From Pseudomonadota bacterium (GTDB taxonomy: Bacteria > Pseudomonadota > Alphaproteobacteria > Rhizobiales > Beijerinckiaceae): 64,000 bases of DNA. The stretch covers positions 35,609 through 99,608 of the forward strand of contig JAEWKH010000071.1 in the NCBI GenBank assembly GCA_023386155.1, written 5' to 3'. Position numbers and translations under genes: made by a program. Shown here in pieces: positions 44,319-52,360 of this stretch; position 1 is the first letter of the stretch, and each line of letters begins with the position of its first letter. The notes under the pieces were generated by a model. The model was not told the DNA's origin, did not search any database, and saw only the letters and a list, made by a program, of their open reading frames with translations.

Positions 44319-45005
44319 TCACTGCCTGGCGATTCGCGCCCCGTCCTGCGGCTTGGCATCGGGCTCGCGCAGGTAGAGCGGCTTCGGCAGGGCCTGATTC
44401 GGATCGGCCAGCGCCCCGAGCCGGGCCACCCAGGCGATGTCGGGAAAGCCCGAGACGTCGCCCACATGGGCCTCGACCCCCTGGGCGCGGGCCTCCGCGG
44501 CCAGCATGGCCGAGGCCGATCCGGCGATGAGGATCGGACCGGAGCCGAGGAGCCGGATCGCCTCGCGATAGGTCATCAGCCCGGGCGGGATCACGGTGCG
44601 CCCGCCCGGCGCGATGGCCTGGATGTAGATGTGGCCGTGCCTGGCATCGATGGCGGCGGTCAGCAGCCCCCGCCTGTCGCCGGCCATGAGCGGGGCGAGA
44701 AAGGCCGAGAGGGTCGCGACGCCCACCACCGGAATCCCGGCCGCCAGGCCGATGCCGCGGGCGGCGCTGATGCCGACCCTCAGGCCCGTATAGCTGCCGG
44801 GCCCCACCGTGACGGCGACCCGGTCCAGGCTCTCGAAGCCGCCCTCCATCTGGGCCGACAGCCGGTCGAGCAGCGGCATCAGGGCCTCGGCATGGCCGCG
44901 GTCCATGGGGATGGTCTCGGCCGCCAGGGGCACGGTCTCGCCGGCGTCGACGATGCAGGCCGAGCAGGCGCCGAGGGCGGTATCGATGGCAAGGACGCGC
45001 AACAT
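44319..45005 (-). CDS. tsaB: tRNA threonylcarbamoyladenosine biosynthesis protein TsaB
   Basis: 228 aa. ASKHA-fold partner of TsaD in t6A37 synthesis. Characteristic LAIDTALGACSACIVDAGET, VTVGPGSYTGLRVGISAARG, and AAIDARHGHIYIQAIAPGG. Upstream of rimI and fur-plsC, the usual order. Confidence 0.96.
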   Translation of the reverse strand: MLRVLAIDTALGACSACIVDAGETVPLAAETIPMDRGHAEALMPLLDRLSAQMEGGFESLDRVAVTVGPGSYTGLRVGISAARGIGLAAGIPVVGVATLSAFLAPLMAGDRRGLLTAAIDARHGHIYIQAIAPGGRTVIPPGLMTYREAIRLLGSGPILIAGSASAMLAAEARAQGVEAHVGDVSGFPDIAWVARLGALADPNQALPKPLYLREPDAKPQDGARIARQ

Positions 45006-45034
45006 TCGTCTCCGTCAGGTCTGCAGAATCCTTT

Positions 45035-45083
45035 AGCGCATCGTGCGGAAAAGTGGACCCGGTTTTCCGCTGAAACGATGCGC
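45035..45083 (-). repeat. Dispersed element, single right hairpin (copy C, inverted)
   Basis: AGCGCATCGTGCGGAAAAGT at the left and ACGATGCGC at the right, with GGACCCGGTTTTCCGC between them. It is the reverse complement of the right half of the two-hairpin element. Lies between the nitroreductase stop and the tsaB start. Confidence 0.85.
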
Positions 45084-45098
45084 CGGCTCCGCCTTGTC

Positions 45099-45692
45099 TC
45101 ACGCGATGGCGCAGAATTCCTCGAAGGCCAGACGGGGCTGGCGCGGATGGAGCTTCTCGGGGATGCCGTAGCCGAGATTGACCAGGAAGTTCGACCTGCA
45201 CCGGCCGTCCGGGAAGAAGGCCTCGTCCACGCCCCGGCGGTCGAAGCCGCCCATGGGCCCGCAATCGAGCCCGAGCGCCCGGGCGGCCATGACGAGATAG
45301 GCGCCCTGGAGGCAGGAGCCCTGGAAGCCTGCCCGCTCGATGGCCTCCGGCTTGCCGGCGAACCAGCCGCGTGCGCCGGGGCTGTTCGGGGCCAGACGGG
45401 AGAGCTTTTCGTAGAACTCCGTGTCGTAGGCGACGATCACGGTCGCGGGCGCGCTCATGGTCTGGCGCACATTGCCCTCGTCGAGATGGGGCCTGAGCCT
45501 CTCCTTCCCCTCCGGCGACACCACGAAGACGAAACGGCCGGGCGAGGAATTGGCGCTCGTCGGACCGAGCTTGGCGAGCTCGGCGACCTGGCGCAGGATC
45601 GCGTCCGGGATCGGCCGGTCCTGCCACCAGCGATGGGTGCGGGCGTCGCGGAAGAGCTGGTCCAGGGCGGCGTCGGGCAGGGCGGGCAACAC
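45099..45692 (-). CDS. Nitroreductase, RutE/HadB type (malonic semialdehyde reductase-like)
   Basis: 197 aa, GTG start. FMN-binding nitroreductase fold with LFRDARTHRWWQDRPIPDA, KLGPTSANSSPGRFVFVVSP, and SCLQGAYLVMAARALGLDCG PMGGFDRRGVDEAFF split over adjacent blocks. Closest pattern is RutE, which reduces malonic semialdehyde in pyrimidine breakdown. No other rut gene is nearby, so the substrate is unproven. Confidence 0.9.
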   Translation of the reverse strand: MLPALPDAALDQLFRDARTHRWWQDRPIPDAILRQVAELAKLGPTSANSSPGRFVFVVSPEGKERLRPHLDEGNVRQTMSAPATVIVAYDTEFYEKLSRLAPNSPGARGWFAGKPEAIERAGFQGSCLQGAYLVMAARALGLDCGPMGGFDRRGVDEAFFPDGRCRSNFLVNLGYGIPEKLHPRQPRLAFEEFCAIA

Positions 45693-45703
45693 GAAACTCC
45701 AAC

Positions 45704-45732
45704 GAAAAAGCGCGGCTCGAAAGGCCGCGCTT
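45704..45732 (-). terminator. Terminator after the Nfu gene
   Basis: AAGCGCGGC (45708-45716) pairs with GCCGCGCTT (45724-45732) around a 7-nt loop. On the minus strand it is followed by a T run (A run at 45705-45709). Ends the nfu transcript before the nitroreductase gene. Confidence 0.85.
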
Positions 45733-45757
45733 CGATAGCTGAACTCCAGAGGTCAGA

Positions 45758-46318
45758 TCAAACGGCCTGCACCTCGCGCACGTCCGGCAGGAAGTGGCGC
45801 AGCAGGTTCTGGATGCCGTGGCGCAGGGTGGCGGTCGAGGAGGGGCAGCCCGAGCAGGCGCCCTTCATGACGAGGTAGACCGTGCCGTCCTTGAAGCCGC
45901 GGAAGGTAATGTCGCCGCCGTCGCCGGCGACGGCCGGGCGGATGCGGGTTTCGAGCAGTTCCTTGATGGTCTCGACGGTCGCGGCATCGGCATCGTCGAA
46001 GAACTCCTCGCCGTCGTCCTCGGTCACGCCGTAGCCATTGGCGAAGACCGGCGCGCCGGTCATGAAATGCTCCATGATCGCGCCGAGAATAGCGGGCTTG
46101 AGGTGCTGCCACTCGCCGTCCGCCTTGGTCACGGTGACGAAGTCGTAGCCGAAGAACACGGCCGTGACGCCCGGCACGGCGAACAGGCGCTGGGCGAGGG
46201 GCGAAACCTCGCCCTGCTCGGGGGTCTTCGCCTCGAACGTGCCCTCCGGCATCACGACGCGGCCGGGCAGGAACTTCAGGGTGGCGGGATTCGGGGTCGC
46301 TTCGGTCTGGATAAACAT
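45758..46318 (-). CDS. Nfu/NifU-domain iron-sulfur scaffold protein
   Basis: 186 aa. N-terminal Nfu_N domain (MFIQTEATPNPATLKFLPGR and GVTAVFFGYDFVTVTKADGE); C-terminal NifU domain with AGDGGDITFRGFKDGTVYL and the cluster-binding Cys155 and Cys158 in KGACSGCPSS. Carries 4Fe-4S clusters to target proteins. A perfect Irr-box palindrome lies 48 bases upstream, suggesting iron/haem control. Confidence 0.95.
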   Translation of the reverse strand: MFIQTEATPNPATLKFLPGRVVMPEGTFEAKTPEQGEVSPLAQRLFAVPGVTAVFFGYDFVTVTKADGEWQHLKPAILGAIMEHFMTGAPVFANGYGVTEDDGEEFFDDADAATVETIKELLETRIRPAVAGDGGDITFRGFKDGTVYLVMKGACSGCPSSTATLRHGIQNLLRHFLPDVREVQAV

Positions 46319-46365
46319 CGCTTCTTTCGTCCTCTGCGCCGGTTCAAGGCCGGCCGAGCATGGGT

Positions 46366-46382
46366 GTTAGAATCGTTCTAAC
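46366..46382. promoter_or_regulatory. Irr-box (ICE motif) upstream of the Nfu gene
   Basis: GTTAGAATCGTTCTAAC: perfect 7-bp arms around a 3-base centre. The ICE consensus for rhizobial Irr is TTTAGAA-N3-TTCTAAA; the inner six bases of each arm match exactly. irr is encoded at 58567 in this window. Binding is predicted, not shown. Confidence 0.7.
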
Positions 46383-46469
46383 AGGTTCCAGCCTCAATGT
46401 GGAATGGATCGGGGCGGATTCCAAGGGGAGGAGAGCCGCCACAGAGGCGTGAACAATCTTGTTCGTAAG

Positions 46470-46500
46470 ACGGAATGAGACTTTATTCCGTTAATATAAT
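46470..46500 (+). promoter_or_regulatory. Inverted repeat and TATAAT -10 upstream of the membrane protein gene
   Basis: ACGGAAT (46470-46476), an 8-base spacer and ATTCCGT (46485-46491), followed at 46495-46500 by a perfect TATAAT. No good -35 at 17 bp, which would be covered by the repeat. Transcription would start near 46507, about 30 bases before ATG. Confidence 0.5.
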
Positions 46501-46537
46501 TCTATAACAGTGCATAATGTGAAACGCGGGTAATGGA

Positions 46538-46891
46538 ATGCAAGAACATCAGTTAATCCTGAGGAAAATCCTAGTCATTGGTACTGGCCTCATCCTTGGG
46601 ATCTCCCTCATAGGCATTTCCTTTGAAATAGAGAAAGAGCCAGGTTACCTAGCTTTATCCGGTATAGTAGTAATGGCTATACTTGGATTCACATCGGCAA
46701 GATGGATACTTGCTGCTATTGAGAAGGTCACAGGCTTTACTTTTTTCTTGTCTATTCGCGCCTTGATGTTCATTTTTGCTATGGGTATCGGGCTAGCGCC
46801 ACTGATACTGCCCCTGGGAATTATTGTCCTCTTGATCCAATACTTCTTAGCTCGCCGGCGCTACCTTCAAGAAGCTTCGCTCTCAAGCTAA
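46538..46891 (+). CDS. AT-rich hypothetical membrane protein
   Basis: 117 aa with three to four hydrophobic helices: ILVIGTGLILGISLIGISF (10-28), GYLALSGIVVMAILGFTSA (36-54), ALMFIFAMGIGLAPLILPLG and IIVLLIQYFLA near the end. No recognised family. Codon use is strikingly AT-rich for this genome, with AT-rich flanks, so probably acquired. Confidence 0.6.
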   Translation: MQEHQLILRKILVIGTGLILGISLIGISFEIEKEPGYLALSGIVVMAILGFTSARWILAAIEKVTGFTFFLSIRALMFIFAMGIGLAPLILPLGIIVLLIQYFLARRRYLQEASLSS

Positions 46892-46927
46892 CTCTTTGGC
46901 AAGAGCATATATGAGCTTGGCAATTCA

Positions 46928-47425
46928 TTAACCCGCCAGCGCGTCGATCTCTTCGTCGGACAGGCTGCCTGGCACGATGACGATCGGCACCGGGAAGGAG
47001 GCGGCGGCGCGGCCGGCGAGGGTCGAGACCAGGGGGCCCGGGCCGTCCTTGCCGCTGCCGGCGGCGAGCACGAGGAAGGAGATGTCCTCGTCCTCGTTGA
47101 TGAGCTTGATGATCTCGTCCGCCCGGACGCCGACGCGGATCACCTGCTCGGGCTCGACGCCCGCGGCGCTGCGGGCCTCGCGGGCGGCGGCGTCGAGCTG
47201 TTTCTGGGCCTCCGCGCTCGCCTCCTCGATCATGGCCTCGCCGACGCCGAGCCATTCGAAATTGTCGGGCGGGTCCACGACGGCGAGCATGATCATGCTC
47301 GCGCCGGTGCGGACCGTCCGCCGCGAGGCGAAGTGGACCGCCCGGGCGCATTCCGGGGTCTGGTCGACCACCACCATGAATTTCGGGCGGTGGCCCGATT
47401 CGTAGGATCGGCGCTTGCCGCTCAA
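46928..47425 (-). CDS. Universal stress protein (UspA) family
   Basis: 165 aa from TTG 47425, with GGAGAG 6 bases upstream. Single Usp domain: HRPKFMVVVDQTPECARAVH, SMIMLAVVDPPDNFEWLG, then the nucleotide-loop region FLVLAAGSGKDGPGPLVSTL and PVPIVIVPGS. Longer frames upstream (to 47512) are made of repeat element D and are unlikely to be coding. Confidence 0.88.
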   Translation of the reverse strand: MSGKRRSYESGHRPKFMVVVDQTPECARAVHFASRRTVRTGASMIMLAVVDPPDNFEWLGVGEAMIEEASAEAQKQLDAAAREARSAAGVEPEQVIRVGVRADEIIKLINEDEDISFLVLAAGSGKDGPGPLVSTLAGRAAASFPVPIVIVPGSLSDEEIDALAG

Positions 47426-47443
47426 AGCCGGCTCTCCTGCATC

Positions 47444-47555
47444 AGCGCATCGTGCGAAAGAATGAACCCGGTTTCTCGCATCCAACGATGCGCTCTTCAA
47501 CGAGTAGAGCATCGGAATGGATCCTGAAAGCGAACGACATGTTCAGGTCCGATGC
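47444..47555 (-). repeat. Two-hairpin dispersed element, copy D (inverted, diverged)
   Basis: Right-hairpin half first (AGCGCATCGT at 47444 to ACGATGCGCT at 47494), then left-hairpin half (AGCATCGGA at 47508 to TCCGATGC at 47555). The order is the reverse complement of copies A/B. The left-half interior is replaced by CCTGAA...TTCAGG. Confidence 0.8.
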
Positions 47556-47619
47556 CCTGGCGGATGCTGCCCTGCCGCAACGGCAAGAGCAAGCCCCGCA
47601 TCAGCCGTCAATGCAGGCA

Positions 47620-48660
47620 TCAGCGCGAGCGCACGAACCCGACGATGTCCTTGACCGCGTCCATGGTGACGGACGCAAGGGTGCGGGCCCGTTCGGAGCC
47701 GTCCGCCAGCACCGCATCGATATGGCCGGGATCGGCCATGAGGCGGCGCATCTCGTCGGCCACGGGAGAGAGCTTGGTCACCGCCACGTCCACGAGGGCG
47801 GCCTTGAAGCCGGAGAACTGCGAGCCGCCGTGCTGGCGCAGCACCTCTTCCGGCGTGGTGTCCATGAGGGCGGCATAGATCGCCACGAGGTTCTCGGCCT
47901 CGGGGCGGGCCTTCAGGCCCTCGACCTCGCCCGGCAGGGGCTCGGGATCGGTCTTCGCCTTGCGCACCTTCTGGGCGATGGTGTCGGCATCGTCGGTCAG
48001 GTTGATGCGCGAGTAATCGGACGGGTCCGATTTCGACATCTTCTTCGAGCCGTCGCGCAGCGACATGACGCGGGTCGCGGGGCCCTGGATCATCGGCTCG
48101 GTCAGCGGGAAGAAGGCGTCGCCGAAGCCGTGGGCGGCGATCGACTCGGCCCAGTCGTTGTTGAACTTCTGGGCGATGTCGCGGGTCAGTTCCAGGTGCT
48201 GCTTCTGGTCCTCGCCCACCGGCACATGGGTGGCGCGGTAGACCAGGATGTCGGCCGCCATCAGGCTCGGATAGGCATAGAGGCCCACGGAGGCGTTCTC
48301 CCGGTCCTTGCCCGCCTTGTCCTTGAACTGGGTCATGCGGTTGAGCCAGCCGAGGCGGGCCACGCAGTTGAACACCCAGGCGAGCTCCGCGTGCTGCGGC
48401 ACCTGGGACTGGTTGAAGACGATGTGGCGCTTGGGGTCGATGCCGGCGGCGAGGAACGCGGCGGTCACCTCGCGGATCTGGCGGGTGAGGTCGGCCGGGT
48501 TCTGCGGCACGGTGATGGCGTGCATGTCCACGACGCAGTAGATGCAGTCGTAGTTCTCCTGCATGGCGACGAAGCGCTTGATGGCGCCGAGATAATTCCC
48601 GAGGTGGAGATTGCCGGTGGGCTGAACGCCCGAGAACACCAGCTCCTTGAACTGCGCCAT
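47620..48660 (-). CDS. trpS: Tryptophanyl-tRNA synthetase
   Basis: 346 aa class Ic synthetase. HIGH-like SGVQPTGNLHLGNYLGAIK and the KMSKS motif GSKKMSKSDPSDYSRINLTD are present, with YCVVDMHAITVPQNPADLTR. Charges tRNA-Trp. Downstream of murJ on the same strand, with a repeat between. Confidence 0.98.
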   Translation of the reverse strand: MAQFKELVFSGVQPTGNLHLGNYLGAIKRFVAMQENYDCIYCVVDMHAITVPQNPADLTRQIREVTAAFLAAGIDPKRHIVFNQSQVPQHAELAWVFNCVARLGWLNRMTQFKDKAGKDRENASVGLYAYPSLMAADILVYRATHVPVGEDQKQHLELTRDIAQKFNNDWAESIAAHGFGDAFFPLTEPMIQGPATRVMSLRDGSKKMSKSDPSDYSRINLTDDADTIAQKVRKAKTDPEPLPGEVEGLKARPEAENLVAIYAALMDTTPEEVLRQHGGSQFSGFKAALVDVAVTKLSPVADEMRRLMADPGHIDAVLADGSERARTLASVTMDAVKDIVGFVRSR

Positions 48661-48744
48661 CGTGTTGAAGCTCCTACAGAGGCCAGGTGCAGGTTTCAGG
48701 CAAGACCGCCAACCGCCCCGATATCGTCCGACTGCTATTCTTAG

Positions 48745-48825
48745 AGCATCGGATCCGATGCTCCGCTCTATGATGAGCGCATCGTCGAGTGCGAAAAACC
48801 GGGTCCACCTTTCGCACGATGCGCT
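48745..48825 (+). repeat. Dispersed element, copy E with internal deletion
   Basis: The left half is reduced to AGCATCGGATCCGATGCT, lacking the AAAAGTGG inner stem. The right half GCGCATCGTCGAG...GCACGATGCGCT is intact except CCACCTTT. Lies between murJ and trpS. Confidence 0.8.
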
Positions 48826-48927
48826 GGGAGCAGACCCGAGGCGGCTCGCCTGAGATCGCTCCGTTGAGGCGCGGGTTATGACAGGGCCGCGCCACGATGC
48901 AAGGGCTCTCGCGATTTTTTCGGCCCC

Positions 48928-50451
48928 TCACGATTCTTTCGTGAGGGCGGCCCAATCGTCGCGGGTCACGGCGCCGGTCGCGAGGGAGGCGGCCAGATAG
49001 ACCGCCAGGCCGCCCAGGCAGAGCGCCGCGAGCCACAGGGGCCCGGCCCGCGGGACGACGCTCGAGGCCGCCGCGAGCCCCAGGCTCATGGCGAGAACCG
49101 CGACGAGGATCCGGGCCACGCGGGCCAGGAGGGCCCGGTCCGGGGACCAGAGGCCGAACCGGCGAAGGCCGGACGCCACCGCGACCGCATGGCCGAGGCA
49201 CCCGGCGCTGACCCCGAGCGCGATCCCGGCCGGGCCGAAGGGCCAAGCGAGCAGCAGGGCGGCGGCGATCGTGAGGGCAAGGCCGAAGAGGGCGGCCGCC
49301 AGGGCCGCCTTCAGGGAGCCGCGGGCGAACAGGGTCTGGCTCAGCACCTTGGCGGCCGTCGCGAAGGGCAGTCCCAGGCTCAGGGCCGCCAGGACGAGGG
49401 CGGTGCCTTCGGCGTCGGAGGACTGGAAGGCGCCGCGCTCGAACAGCACGGCGCTCATGGGGCGGGCGAGGATGATCAGGGCCGCGCTGGCCGGCAGGGC
49501 GAGCAGCAGCGCCACCGCGAGCGCCCGGTTCTGCGCCGCCACGATGGCTCGGCTTTCTCCCGCCCGATGGCGGCGGGCGAGCTCGGGCAGGAGCAGGCTC
49601 GCGCCGAGGGCTCCCATCAGGCCGAGCGGAAGCTGCATCACCCGCTCGGCGTAATAGAGCCAGGAGACGCCGGAGGGCCAGAACGAGGCGATCTGGGTGG
49701 CGGCCAGGAGGAAGAGCTGCACGGCGCCGCTCGCCACGAGCACCGGAAACCCGGCGAGCAGGAGGCTCTTCAGGAGAGGCGACCAGCGCGGCATGCGGAA
49801 CCGGACGAGCCGGGCCTTGCCGCGCCGCAGGGCGGCGGCCACGAGGGCGAGCTGGATCAGGCCCGCGAGGCTCGACGCCCCCGCCAGCCAGGCGGCCTTC
49901 CGGGCAAGCGGGAGGGACAGGCCGGCTTCCATCGCGACGAGCGTCAGGATCAGGCCGCCATTGACGGCGAGCGGCGCCAGCGCGGCCATGGCGAAGCGCC
50001 CGTGCATGTTCAGGATGGCGGCCCCGATGGAGGCGAGCGTCACGCAGGCCACGATCGGGAAGGAGAGGCGGGTGTAGAGCGCGACCAGCGCCAGGGATTC
50101 CGGATCGTCGTGCAGGCCCGGCGCGAGGACGAGCGCGATCAGCCCCGCGCCGATCTCCACGAGGCCCGTGAGGCCGAGCAGCGCCAGGGCGAAGACGCTC
50201 AGCACGTCCCCGGCCGTGACCGCCGCGTCGTCGGGTTCCAGGCGGCCGAGGGCCGGAACCAGGACCGGGTTGAGCCCGCCCTCGCCCACGATGCGGCGCA
50301 CCAGGTTGGGCAGGCGGAAGGCGGCGAGAAACGCATCGGCCACGGGGCCCGCTCCCAGGGCCTGGGCGAACAGCACGTCCCGGACGAAGCCGAGGATGCG
50401 CGAGGCCATCGAGCCGAGGCCGACCAGAAGCGAGGAGCGGATGAGGGACAT
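48928..50451 (-). CDS. murJ: Lipid II flippase MurJ
   Basis: 507 aa from ATG 50451. MVF-family protein of about 14 TM segments. N-terminal SLIRSSLLVGLGSMASRILG and FVRDVLFAQALGAGPVADAF; NLVRRIVGEGGLNPVLVPAL; later FPVLVASGAVQLFLLAATQI and YYAERVMQLPLGLMGALGAS. Flips lipid II across the inner membrane. The frame extends upstream into a repeat. Confidence 0.96.
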   Translation of the reverse strand: MSLIRSSLLVGLGSMASRILGFVRDVLFAQALGAGPVADAFLAAFRLPNLVRRIVGEGGLNPVLVPALGRLEPDDAAVTAGDVLSVFALALLGLTGLVEIGAGLIALVLAPGLHDDPESLALVALYTRLSFPIVACVTLASIGAAILNMHGRFAMAALAPLAVNGGLILTLVAMEAGLSLPLARKAAWLAGASSLAGLIQLALVAAALRRGKARLVRFRMPRWSPLLKSLLLAGFPVLVASGAVQLFLLAATQIASFWPSGVSWLYYAERVMQLPLGLMGALGASLLLPELARRHRAGESRAIVAAQNRALAVALLLALPASAALIILARPMSAVLFERGAFQSSDAEGTALVLAALSLGLPFATAAKVLSQTLFARGSLKAALAAALFGLALTIAAALLLAWPFGPAGIALGVSAGCLGHAVAVASGLRRFGLWSPDRALLARVARILVAVLAMSLGLAAASSVVPRAGPLWLAALCLGGLAVYLAASLATGAVTRDDWAALTKES

Positions 50452-50517
50452 GCCCCCGGGGCTTAGCGGGTCCCGGTGGGAATGTCTAAGGGATAGGTTG
50501 CGCGGGCAATTTCCACT

Positions 50518-50653
50518 GTCATTCCGGGCGCCGAAGGCGAGCCCGGAATCCATATCCGCTCGCATTGCAGAAAAAAGACGCAACGCGGCTCGCTCTTTCC
50601 TGAGACGTTGTGCTTATAGATTCCGGGCTCCGCTGCGCGGCCCCGGAATGACA
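50518..50653. repeat. Long palindromic element, GTCATTCCGGG type
   Basis: GTCATTCCGGGCGCCGAAGG at the left, CCCCGGAATGAC at the right, with inner copies GAGCCCGGAATC and GATTCCGGGCTC. The centre contains CGCATTGCAGAAAAAAGACG. It fills the gap between murJ and the dsbA-like gene; a short relative is at 14131. Confidence 0.85.
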
Positions 50654-50661
50654 GTCGGGAG

Positions 50662-51288
50662 TCAGCCCCTCGCCCGCGCGATCGCCTCGCGCTTCTGCTC
50701 CAGGCTCATGCCGCCGATATAGGCCTCCGTGCCGATCAGGAAGGACGGGGTGGCGACGAGGCCGAGGTCGTTGCCGGTGGCGAAGGCGTCCTTCATCCAG
50801 CCGGTGGTCCTGTCGCTGTCGGCGAGCTCGGTCATGCGCCGGCGGTCGCCGCCGAGCTTTTCCGCCTCGGCCAGCGCCCGCTCGCCGTCGACCGTTCCGC
50901 GCAAGGAGAACAGGGCGAGGTGCAGGGGCAGGTAGCGCTCCGGCCCAAAGAGCTGCAGATAGGCGAGCGCCGCCCGGGTCGCCGCCACCGATTGCGGGCT
51001 GAGCACGGCGAAGTTCACCAGCACGTAGGAGAGCTCGGGCTCGGCCTTCAGCAGGTCGGGCAGGCCTTGAGCCGAGCGTTTGCACCAGGGGCAGTTGTAG
51101 TCGAAATACTCCACCATGATCACGTCGCCATGCCGGTGGCCGACGCGCACGATGGAGGGCAGGCTCAGGGTGTTCTCGATCAGCTCCACCGGGATCATCT
51201 GCGGCTCCGGCGCGGATCGGGCGAAGGCGGGAGCCTTGGTGCCGGACAGGGCGAGACCGGCGAGAACGGCGCGGCGGGACAGGATCAT
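50662..51288 (-). CDS. DsbA-family thioredoxin-like oxidoreductase, Tat-exported
   Basis: 208 aa from ATG 51288. The N-terminus MILSRRAVLAGLALSGTKAP is a twin-arginine signal. DsbA/DsbG-like fold with active site VEYFDYNCPWCKRSAQGL (CPWC) and cis-Pro LGLVATPSFLIGTEAYIGG. Likely disulfide oxidoreductase in the periplasm. Divergent from the PCMT-like gene. Confidence 0.92.
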   Translation of the reverse strand: MILSRRAVLAGLALSGTKAPAFARSAPEPQMIPVELIENTLSLPSIVRVGHRHGDVIMVEYFDYNCPWCKRSAQGLPDLLKAEPELSYVLVNFAVLSPQSVAATRAALAYLQLFGPERYLPLHLALFSLRGTVDGERALAEAEKLGGDRRRMTELADSDRTTGWMKDAFATGNDLGLVATPSFLIGTEAYIGGMSLEQKREAIARARG

Positions 51289-51454
51289 GAGCGGAACTCT
51301 CGTAAGGGGAGTCCCTCGTGCCGGTCGATCGTGGCGTTGGCAAGGCCAAGGTTCGCTTTCTCGCGGACTCGCGAGGGCGACGAGCAGCGCTCGTGCGGTT
51401 GCAACCTTGGCCATTCCTGCGGACAATAGTTCCGACGAGCAGGGAAGCAGCCTG

Positions 51455-52354
51455 ATGGAATCCGTTTTCGACGAGCGCGAGCTGGCGGTGATCCGGCGCG
51501 CTTTTGCCAAGCAGATCCTTGCCCTCGTCGGCATCGAATCCGACGCGCGGCTCGAACAGGCGCTCGCGGCGGTTCCCCGCGAGCGCTTTCTGGGCGATCC
51601 GCCCTGGCAGATATCGCACGCCCTCAGAGGCTATGAAAAAGTGCATTCCCACGACCCTGCCGTTCTCTACCAGGATGCGTTGTTTGCTCTCCTGTCCCGG
51701 CGCGGCATCAACAACGGCAGCCCATCGCTTCATGCGCGCTGGCTTCATGCGCTGTCCCTGCGCGAGGGCGAGCGCGTCGCTCATCTCGGTGCCGGCGGCG
51801 GCTATTACACAGCGATCATGGCCCATCTCGTCGGGAGCGAGGGTCACGTGACCGCGGTCGAGTTCGATCCGGCGCTTGCCGCACTCGCCCGGACGAATCT
51901 GGCCGGCCATGCCAATGTCACGGTGATCGAGGGCGATGGAGCGGACTGGCCGCGCGAGGCCGTGGATGCGGTCTACGTCAATTTCTCGGTCGAGCGGCCT
52001 GCCGATGAATGGATCGAGCACCTGCGACCCGACGGCCGGCTCGTCTTCCCGCTCGGCGTCCCTCGCCCGAAGCCGAGCCCTTGGGGCGGCACCCATGCCC
52101 TTCACGGGGCCGGATTGTGCGTGATGCAACGGAACGACGGCCTCTCCGTGCGCTGGCTCGGTCCGGCGTTCTTCGTCTGCGCGGAAGGCAGGTTGTCCCC
52201 GGCCGGAGCCGAAAGGGAGGCCCTGCAGGGAGCCTTCGAGCGCGGCGGCATCGAGTTCGTCCGCAGCCTGATCTGGAAGGAGAATGCCTCGCCCGGACGG
52301 TGCTGGTTCACCGGATCCGGCTGGTCCTTGTCCTATGACGAGGTTCCGGACTGA
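51455..52354 (+). CDS. Protein-L-isoaspartate O-methyltransferase-like protein
   Basis: 299 aa, longer than classic Pcm (~210). N-domain (LEQALAAVPRERFLGDPPWQ) and SAM fold with GERVAHLGAGGGYYTAIMAH, VTAVEFDPALAALARTNLAG, and VDAVYVNFSVERPADEWIEH. The usual acidic catalytic loop of Pcm is not clearly seen, so substrate is uncertain. Tail-to-tail with the GGDEF/EAL gene, 6 bases apart. Confidence 0.85.
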   Translation: MESVFDERELAVIRRAFAKQILALVGIESDARLEQALAAVPRERFLGDPPWQISHALRGYEKVHSHDPAVLYQDALFALLSRRGINNGSPSLHARWLHALSLREGERVAHLGAGGGYYTAIMAHLVGSEGHVTAVEFDPALAALARTNLAGHANVTVIEGDGADWPREAVDAVYVNFSVERPADEWIEHLRPDGRLVFPLGVPRPKPSPWGGTHALHGAGLCVMQRNDGLSVRWLGPAFFVCAEGRLSPAGAEREALQGAFERGGIEFVRSLIWKENASPGRCWFTGSGWSLSYDEVPD

Positions 52355-52360
52355 CGGGCC

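Noticed and set aside
43822..45702. A 626-codon frame spanning rimI, tsaB and the nitroreductase
   Set aside because: Only its last 161 codons (rimI) resemble a protein family; the rest is a shadow of tsaB and the nitroreductase in another frame of the same strand.
47426..47512. Extended N-terminus of the universal stress protein (MLYSLKSASLDARN...)
   Set aside because: These codons come from repeat element D; TTG 47425 has a proper ribosome site and gives normal Usp length.
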